Shown here: positions 57,520 through 64,000 of the stretch, piece by piece
Layout: the number at the start of each line of letters is the position of its first letter
How positions within the stretch are numbered: position 1 is the first letter of the stretch
NCBI GenBank assembly: GCA_949126835.1
Contig: OX421500.1
Coordinates: 29,243,991-29,307,990, forward strand
DNA length: 64,000 bases
Direction of reading: 5' to 3'
Origin: Anisus vortex
Taxonomy: Eukaryota > Mollusca > Gastropoda > Planorbidae
Notes under the pieces: generated by a model
The model's database searches: none
The model's input: only the letters and a program-made list of their open reading frames with translations
Told to the model about the DNA's origin: nothing
Translations under genes and position numbers: made by a program

Positions 57520-58137
57520 TGTTACGAATATCGGTCATAGAGGAATGACGTAATAAGGCATTGACCTCTTAACAAGTTCGTAATAGAGTCCAAGGTTTGA
57601 CCTTTCTGCTCTGAGGCAGTTTAAATAAAATAATTCGTCCAACCCCGTGGAAATTGAAGGTGATAATTCTGGATCGCAGTATTCTATAGAGCAAGAGATT
57701 AAAATGCGTATTAAGACCCTGTAGAACCTTCGATAATAGTTTTCTTTGTAAAGTCCCTACCTCCTTAAAGATAGTTCAGTTTGAAAGTTTGTAGAGTGAA
57801 GTCGCTATATTGATACTGGTATATTTTATGCCATTTAATTAAACACTTATGTTGCCATTAGTTGATGCATTTATTTAAAGTTTATATTGAGTCTACAATT
57901 TAAATAAAATTGTTTATTCAACAACTGGAGTTGTTTGATCTATCATTGTTGAGAAAGGTGTTGAAGATAATTATCACGAATATAACTACATTACTGCATA
58001 GACCTGTCAGTCAAGGAACCCCTAGCTTGGGCTACAGATTAGCAGAATCTAGAGACTTCTAATAAAGATACAACTATATTCATTGAATCCGATTTAACGA
58101 GTCGTAATAATAGTCATCGTAGTGACAGTCCATTACA
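57520..58137 (+). repeat. 3' LTR
   Basis: Preceded by the polypurine tract gaaggagggggg. Starts TGTTACGAATATCGG and ends cagtccattaca. Differs from the 5' LTR at roughly twenty positions plus small deletions, so the insertion is not recent. Confidence 0.93.
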
Positions 58138-58253
58138 GCATACACATTTAATATAGAGGCGCTAACCATTTTTTTTTATAGATTAGTGTAAGTTCTTCCC
58201 ATTTGTTTATAAAAATGAGTATTTTCTGTTCATGCCACCCCTGAGGAAGTGAA

Positions 58254-58450
58254 GCCGGCTCGCCCAGCGGTTAGTTCACCGGACTGTCAACCAAAATACC
58301 AACTGACAGGTCGAGGGTTCTATCCCTTCCACCGACAGATCCCTGTCGCCCTGCAGGAGTTTTAGGCCTAGTGGACGTAATAATCTTTTATCTAGAAGGA
58401 ACGTCTGTAAACTTATAAGAGGACATTTGATAGTATAACCCTTATTCGCA
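58254..58450 (+). mobile_element. SINE-B copy 1 (tRNA-derived), adjoining the gap
   Basis: Head gccggctcgcccagcggtta with B box gtcgagggttctatccc, then cctagtggacgtaataatc and aaggaacgtctgtaaac. The 3' end runs towards the N gap. Different from SINE-A. Confidence 0.75.
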
Positions 58451-58650
58451 NNNNNNNNNNNNNNNNNNNNNNNNNNNNNNNNNNNNNNNNNNNNNNNNNN
58501 NNNNNNNNNNNNNNNNNNNNNNNNNNNNNNNNNNNNNNNNNNNNNNNNNNNNNNNNNNNNNNNNNNNNNNNNNNNNNNNNNNNNNNNNNNNNNNNNNNNN
58601 NNNNNNNNNNNNNNNNNNNNNNNNNNNNNNNNNNNNNNNNNNNNNNNNNN
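58451..58650. other. Assembly gap, 200 N
   Basis: Exactly 200 N, probably a gap placeholder; the real length is unknown. Confidence 1.
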
Positions 58651-58752
58651 GCAACGAAGGTAGAGGGCTAATTGAAAATTATAGTCCCGCCCACTAATTG
58701 CGCGCTGACGGCGGTTTTAGTGCTTACTATTTAGTCTGGCATCAGACTAGCA

Positions 58753-61236
58753 TAAGGTTGCCAGATACATGGGTACCAAAAGGAGGACGAAGAGAGACAA
58801 AATGGAGGACAATTACCACTTATAGGTACCAAAAGGAGGACACATTAAGTGTTTCATTTATATCATTTAAACAAATTCAATTGAAATTTAACCAGCAATA
58901 AGTATAATTTTAATACAGTGGTTGCCAATAAGTATCTATTAGTAAATTAACCAAGAAAAAGTATTGTAAAAAATTAAATTAAATAAATTTCAGGTTAATT
59001 TTTTTCAAAATGAATAAAAGTCGGTGCAGATGTTGTTTTTTTTTCAAAACAATTATCTCTTAGTTTTTTGTACGCCGCGTCTGTCATTTTTTCTTGATTC
59101 CCGACGCTAGGCCTACAACTCGATCTAAAAATAGATAAATCATTGTATATTTCTAGAACTCTCCTAATTTAACCCAAATTTATATTTATTCATAAAAACA
59201 GCTTTATTTTTTTAATATTCAGCCACAAATTGTATTTTATTTGCTAATAAATCATCGGGTGTACATAACGAAAACTTGCTCGGTTATGAGACTCTTACGT
59301 GGTACTAAAAAAGTTGAATCGATGTTTCATTAATTTTCAAATTTGCTCGAGTGAATTTTAAAATATAAATCAAATCGGATAGCCGTTATATTCAGTTTGA
59401 AGAGTTTTATTTTTAACTTAAAAATGTGTTTTTCGATTTAATATAATTATTTTACCCGTGTCGTACTGGCATGTTACCAGTAGGGTTTCGTTACACCGCC
59501 GAGGACCGCACACGCTCAGCCGTTATCGATAATTTACAGTAAAATGATATTTACGCATTTCTTTTTTTTATTTCAAAGTTCTTGTTTACGATTTAAATTA
59601 ACATAGCAACATTAGTAAAGGATTTAAAACTAAATCAGTAATTGTTTAAACGTAAAAATAATATCTCTCCATGCTTTTTGCTAAAATCACGTTTTAAGTA
59701 CAAAATGGCAGCCATGTTGTTTATTTTTTCACGTACCACATATCCTATGCCTTATGACCTAAGGATGCAGAATTATTAGTTTATTTGAGAAATTAATAAC
59801 AAAACACAACACAAATGATGATATTTCAAGTATTATAAGTTTATTTTTCATAAAAATCTATAAAAAAAAAAATAATGTACGTTTTTATAATATCCTGCAG
59901 CTGTTTAGTCTCGTGTATTTTTTGCTTGTGCTAAACGATGACAGATGGAATTTCAGGATCTTAAAATTATTAATTATGAAACATTGGAAAGTCGGCTTAC
60001 TTTCTAACCTTCATATTCGGATTCCTCAGTTTCTAGGCTTTAAAATTATATATACTACAGAGACAAAGCTTAAAATATTTTTTTTTTATAAAAAAGGGAA
60101 CTTTTTAAATCCTTATTGTGAAACATGCCTTATACAACTTATTTCTCTCACGAGCCAACTTTTTGCAGAAGATCCTCGTTAACAAGCACACATGTATAAA
60201 ACATGTGAGATTTTTTCAAGTTGTACTTTGTAAGCATTAACTAATAGTCTGTTTCTTTACATTGTCCATTTAGGCCGGCTTTGTGATGCCGGCTGGTACT
60301 GCAGTTAGTTCACCGGACTGTCAATGATGACAGTTCTGGCCCTGTCGCTGACCGATCCCTACCGCCCTGCAAGAGTTTTGGGCCTAGTGGACGTACTAAT
60401 CTTTTATCTAAAAAGGAACGTCTGTAAACGTATAAGAGATAATTGACCGTTTATCAATGAGAACACTATTTCCACATTGCCATTGTGTCCAGTCATTCAG
60501 AAAACAAGTTAACACATTGTTAGTAACTCTGAAAAGCAAGTTCCATTTGGGGAACTTTGAAAAAACAAACTCCACTGATCATGCAAGAGTCTTTGAAAAA
60601 ACTTTGTTCATTCTTTTTATTTCGTACAAATGCTTTGAGATTGCAATATTGGTCAAACAATTTCACGGCAAAAAAATACAAGGAAATTGAATAAACTTCT
60701 CAATGTTTAGCGTAATTATCACATTCTTAATTAATTTTAACCATCTTACTTGTAAACTAGGATAAAAGTAGCCCAATATGGCTAAATAGTTCTTAAAATA
60801 GGACATTTAGCTTCACTCCAAAACGTGCATCCTTTGTCTTAATACGATTGTGAGTCACTAACGTAGAATCAATCGCCTGATATATTGTGTAACAATAAAG
60901 CTGTTACATAGGTAAATTTAAATGTATGTTTGCAAGTGGAGGTGAGGTTGGGAAAAAGAAGATCGGCGGACAATTAATCTAACAACACATTAGATAACAC
61001 AACCGAATTCATAACCTTTAACTGCTAAAAAAATAAGTGCTAAATACTCCGGTGTTTTGCTTTACTCGTCCCATCCACTTATTGATAGTAAAAAAACAAC
61101 AACATAAAAAGTAAAAAAAATAAAAATTCTTAAAACCTTTGGCGAACAGAAGCCGGACATTTATTGCCTGCCGGGTGGAGGACACAGGGCTAAAAAGGAT
61201 TACATGTCCTTCTTTTCCAGACGTATGGCAACCCTA
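58753..61236. mobile_element. Nonautonomous hAT-like element, 2.5 kb, 8-bp TSD
   Basis: Ends are TAAGGTTGCCAGATAC on the left and TAGGGTTGCCATACGT on the right, read inward, each followed by an AGGAGGAC or AAGGACA word. The 8-bp TSD gactagca is at 58745-58752 and 61237-61244. No transposase domain recognised; frames at 59913-60182 and 60457-60690 are short and unassigned. SINE-B copy 2 lies inside. Confidence 0.78.
60288..60445 (+). mobile_element. SINE-B copy 2, with internal deletion
   Basis: Starts gccggctggtactgcagtta and shares ttagttcaccggactgtcaa, gccctgca, ttttgggcctagtggacgt and aaaggaacgtctgtaaac with copy 1. The B-box region is damaged. It sits within the hAT-like element, so it either inserted there or was carried by it. 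Confidence 0.75.
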
Positions 61237-61466
61237 GACTAGCATCACATTATATTATGAGAAAATATATTGCGGATTTTCTGGAAAATTCGAAAATAGT
61301 CGCGATATATATGTTCTCAAAAATGTATTTCGACAATTTCACAAAATATTTCGTTAATTCCATTAAAAAGGTAATAAAATTAATATTTCCTTGTTTGGAT
61401 TGTTAACATTACGAAAAGGGAGGTTCTTAAAAACGAAATGTCAACATGATTACGTCGCCCTTGTGT

Positions 61467-61611
61467 AGTCGCTCAAGCGACAGTCACTGTTTTACCAGTC
61501 GCTGTTTTGACAGTCGCTATTTTGCCCAGTCGCTATTTTGAAGTCGCTCAAATGACAGTCACTGTTTTGACAGTCGCTCAAGTGACAGTCGCTGTTTTGA
61601 CAGTCGCTATT
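61467..61611. repeat. CAGTCGCT short tandem repeats with hairpin units
   Basis: About nine copies of agtcgct or agtcact in 145 bases, in units such as agtcgctcaagcgacagtc (a small hairpin GTCGCT-ca-AGCGAC) and gttttgacagtcgct. It directly precedes the 5' truncation point of the CR1-like LINE. It extends the downstream reading frame artificially. Confidence 0.85.
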
Positions 61612-62337
61612 CCACCCGGATACCGTTATTTAGACTGGCATACTACTACGAGACAGAAGCTTGCTTTCCTCAGCGTGACTGACCTCCAGTTGGGTGACGC
61701 TACTGTGCCCTTATCCCTAACTGTAAAGAGCCTCGGCATGTTTCTGGATTCCACTCTGTCTATGCAACCCCACATCTCCTTCATCATTAAAACCTGCTTT
61801 TTTCACCTGCGACGTATTGCCTTTATCCGTCGCTACCTTACTCCAGAAGCTTGTACCAAGCTCGTGATCACTCTCCTCTTCTCTCGTTTGGACTATTGTA
61901 ACTCTCTTCTGGCCGGCCTCCCTGCCTCTTCCATTCAAGGACTCCAACGCGTCCAAAACTGCGCTGCCAGACTAGTCCTAAAAAAGAAGAAGTCTGACCA
62001 CAACTCGCCTCTGCTGTACTCTCTGCACTGGCTCCCTATTCAAAATAGGATTTCATATAAACTGGCATATCTATGCTATAAATGCCTCAATAACTCTGCC
62101 CCGGACTACCTAATTTCCTGTCTGGAAATCTATACAAAACCACGCCCACTTCGATCGGCTGCGGACAAACTCAATTTGATGATCCCGCGGACAAAACTCG
62201 TGACAGCTGGTCAGCGGGCCTTCACCTACTCCGGCCCCTCCGCATGGAACACCCTGCCACTCCAGCTGCGACAAAGCTCGAACTTTAACATCTTCAAGAC
62301 CGGACTCAAGACTCACCTGTTTCTTATGGACTCCTAG
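61612..62337 (+). pseudogene. C-terminal part of a CR1/Rex1-like reverse transcriptase polyprotein
   Basis: The frame is open without a break to the stop at 62335-62337. It contains KSLGMFLDSTLSMQPHIS, CFFHLRRIAFIRRYLT, LVITLLFSRLDYCNSLLAGL, LQRVQNCAARLVL, LHWLPIQNRISYKLAYLCYK, RTKLVTAGQRAFTYSGPSAW and NTLPLQLRQS. This order is the thumb and C-terminal region of CR1-like elements, downstream of RT motifs A-E. The initiating Met at 61507 lies in the flanking tandem repeat and is not genuine. Open and fairly undamaged, so the copy is younger than most others here, but it lacks EN and most of RT. Confidence 0.88.
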
Positions 62338-62467
62338 CCCACTCACATTTTTTAAATATTTGCCTGTTATTGTTATCATCGTTTGTAATTGTTAAGCGCA
62401 TAGAACTGATTGCGGGATATGCGCTATGTAAGCTTCATTTATTATTATTATTTATTATTATTATTAT
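61612..62467 (+). mobile_element. CR1/Rex1-like LINE, copy 2, 5'-truncated
   Basis: Carries the C-terminal quarter of the polyprotein, a 3' UTR ending gcgctatgtaagcttcattt and an ATT-type microsatellite tail (62435-62467). The 3' 240 bases are nearly identical to 47311-47562. Confidence 0.9.
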
Positions 62468-62717
62468 CTTAATATCTTGACAAAATTAATAGAACTTTGT
62501 CAAAAAAAGCCTCGCTATTACTTTTCTCCACAATTACCGGACATTTTTAAGACTATATCTTAGATAAATATTATGCCGCACAATAAGATAATTAATACTT
62601 TTTATCTCACCCATTAGTACACCGTTATTTTGGCGGGTATTATAAGTCAACTATAAGTAAGTAATTCATTTATTTTGGTGCTTGCTTTTAGAAGACCTTC
62701 TTAAGAAAGGAAACCCT

Positions 62718-63568
62718 TTATAGAAGTGGTCAATAAAATGCTTAAGTTAGCTTTATTAGCTTGAAAAATCTTTATATGGTCTAAAAATGGTTACTTTACT
62801 AGTTTTAGGTTATAAATGGCTTTTAAAAAAAACGAATACGATCAACAAGAAATCAAATGATAAAACGTGTTTTGGTTCTTTTTGAAAGTACGTATATAGC
62901 TTTTTTGGACGACTTAGACAAGTTGAGAAAATGGAAAGCTCTAAAGCGAGTCTTGACCTGATGAAATAGAAAAACACAACGTTGGACGATGATGTAATTG
63001 TGGTAGTTGGTGGGCAGCATGTCATTGGAAACTTGCGTCCCGCTGGTGAATCCCCATCATGCAGCCCCAACATAGTCATAACCACAATCAAAACTGTAAG
63101 CTGTAAAGGGCGTTTGTTATACATAGTTTAATTATTAAACATAATTTGACATCGCTTATAAACAAGAGAATGTAGCATCTATGGGTTTGTGGGAATATAG
63201 TCTTGAAAGCTTTAGCTAAGGATTTCTGTGTTATATTTGCCACAATAATAAAACAAAACGCGGAAAAGGTTCAATACAAATTGAAATAAACGTTTCATCA
63301 CTATTAAGAATAACACCCATAAATGGTTTAAAACTGGTTTATTTTTTAAATAAAGAGAAGCTTAAGGTTTTGGTTGAAGACTATGATGGCACACAATGGC
63401 TGAGCCGCTGCACTAGCGTATCGAAGGTCCTAGGTTCGAATCTTGATGAAGTTTAGGGTTTTTTCCTGGTATGCAGAAATCCATAAAACTACGCAGCTAT
63501 GAGCTATTAACCTTAAATTAGTTCGGGCGGTCAGGCATTGTTCTGGCCACACAATCCCGTAGTATGTC
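62718..63568 (+). repeat. Diverged segmental duplication A, copy 2 (includes SINE-A copy 5)
   Basis: Homologous in order to 51131-52223, about 11.5 kb away. Shorter because the internal repeat at 51530-51800 is single here. The SINE is in the same place, so the duplication followed that insertion or the SINE is an original part of the unit. Confidence 0.75.
63384..63568 (+). mobile_element. SINE-A copy 5, decayed
   Basis: Head atggcacacaatggctgagc, B box ggttcgaatct, then truncated body words cattgttctggccacacaa and cgtagtatgt. Confidence 0.7.
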
Positions 63569-63571
63569 TCA

Positions 63572-64000
63572 ACATGAAATTTTTACGGTTGCCTGTAGAT
63601 GCATGGCCTTACTTTCTTGATCCCATTATATGTCTATGTTGTAACAGTCGAAATAGCATCGAAGTGTTGGGAGCAGATGCCGTCAGACAGGGAGCGTGAA
63701 CTTTACCTTGACATTGCTTGCCGTCCCATCTAATCATTTGCTGGTGTATGCAACCAACCAAACCATTTGCTGGTGTATGCACCCAACCAAACCATTTGCT
63801 GGTGTATGCAACCAACCAAACCATTTGCTGGTGTATGCAATTAACCAAACCATTTGCTGGTGTATGCAACCAACCAAACCATTTGCTGGTGTATGCAACC
63901 AACCAAACCATTTGCTGGTGTATGCAACCAACCAAACCATTTGCTGGTGTATGCACCCAACCCAATCCTCTGGATAGATTAGTAGATAGAACAGAGTTCA
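63572..64000 (+). repeat. Repeat block B, copy 2, with a 29-bp array inside
   Basis: Aligns with 41700-41870 on both sides of the tandem array (63735-63965): tgttgtaacagtcgaaat and gacagggagcgt before, ggatagattagtagatag after. It continues to the window edge. Confidence 0.75.
63735..63965. repeat. 29-bp minisatellite, 8 units
   Basis: Unit catttgctggtgtatgcaac plus caaccaaac, starting at 63735, 63764, 63793, 63822, 63851, 63880, 63909 and 63938. Very homogeneous, with caattaacc in unit 4 and caccc in units 2 and 8. Because 29 is not a multiple of 3 and no unit contains a stop in any frame, both strands show long open frames with a 29-residue period; these are not genes. Confidence 0.97.

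Larger units (their letters stand above)
52326..58137 (+). mobile_element. LTR retrotransposon with both LTRs, internally deleted (gypsy-like)
   Basis: Two LTRs of 623 and 618 bases share about 96-97% identity by eye and are flanked by a 4-bp TSD, GCAT (52322-52325 and 58138-58141). A primer-binding site follows the 5' LTR and a polypurine tract (gaaggagggggg) directly precedes the 3' LTR. The interior has gag, a zinc knuckle, a protease and integrase pieces, but no reverse transcriptase or RNase H. From 55896 to 57507 there is only AT-rich noncoding sequence. Total 5.8 kb. A nonautonomous derivative. Confidence 0.93.

Noticed and set aside
58442..58654. Frame made of X residues
   Set aside because: It translates the assembly gap.
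60457..60690. Possible transposase fragment of the hAT-like element
   Set aside because: No hAT motif could be recognised in the 77 codons.
63735..63965. Possible CRISPR-like array
   Set aside because: Units are contiguous with no unique spacers, and the genome is eukaryotic; it is a minisatellite. The same holds for 12914-13623.
63609..63977. Open frames with a 29-residue repeat on both strands
   Set aside because: They arise from the 29-bp minisatellite and shift through frames; not coding.

Overview
This window reads as AT-rich, intron-era eukaryotic DNA dominated by transposable elements, most likely from a gastropod mollusc (probably a heterobranch or freshwater snail). The reasons are a fibrinogen-related (FReD) gene of the type expanded in snails, several tRNA-derived SINE families, many 5'-truncated non-LTR retrotransposons with animal-type endonuclease/RT domains, and hAT elements. 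The species assignment is inference. There are no prokaryotic operons, no CRISPR array and no rRNA. One 200-base run of N (58451-58650) is an assembly gap.

Layout. 0.2-4.8 kb: LINE tails, a CTAG-rich foldback repeat and a SINE with a perfect 22-bp target-site duplication (TSD). 4.85-10.8 kb: a near full-length endonuclease/RT LINE (called LINE-A here) split by a 2.2-kb hAT transposon (8-bp TSD), which is itself split by an RNase H-bearing LINE fragment (12-bp TSD). 12.4-14.8 kb: a minus-strand LINE fragment (ORF1 zinc knuckle plus start of the endonuclease) carrying a 47-unit 15-bp minisatellite and abutting a 434-bp hAT MITE. 14.96-17.06 kb: a tandem ~1.27-kb duplication in which a 46-nt candidate exon is better conserved than its flanks. 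18.4-24.8 kb: RT relics and a third LINE-A copy. 25.9-28.5 kb: the clearest host gene, a two-exon secreted FReD protein on the minus strand, with one in-frame stop. 29-31 kb: a dimeric SINE and an RT relic. 31.4-35.0 kb: a 1.8-kb repeat in direct tandem. 37.0-40.15 kb: a TSD-flanked LINE that keeps ORF1 but no recognisable endonuclease/RT. 40.74 kb: a tRNA with an Asp-type body but a GTT (Asn) anticodon. 44.9-47.1 kb: a region strongly enriched in the word TAGGCCTA. 48.47-50.04 kb: a 1.57-kb solo LTR (5-bp TSD). 52.3-58.1 kb: an LTR retrotransposon with both LTRs and a 4-bp TSD; it keeps gag, protease and integrase pieces but has lost RT. 58.25-64 kb: SINEs, a nonautonomous hAT, a CR1/Rex1-like LINE 3' end, and a diverged copy of the 51-52 kb block with a 29-bp minisatellite.

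Host content is thin: the FReD gene, the tRNA and a speculative small multi-exon gene around 12-17 kb. Almost everything else is transposon-derived, and many copies are broken by stops, one-base shifts in homopolymers or nested insertions. The shared ends and TSDs allow the order of several insertions to be read directly.
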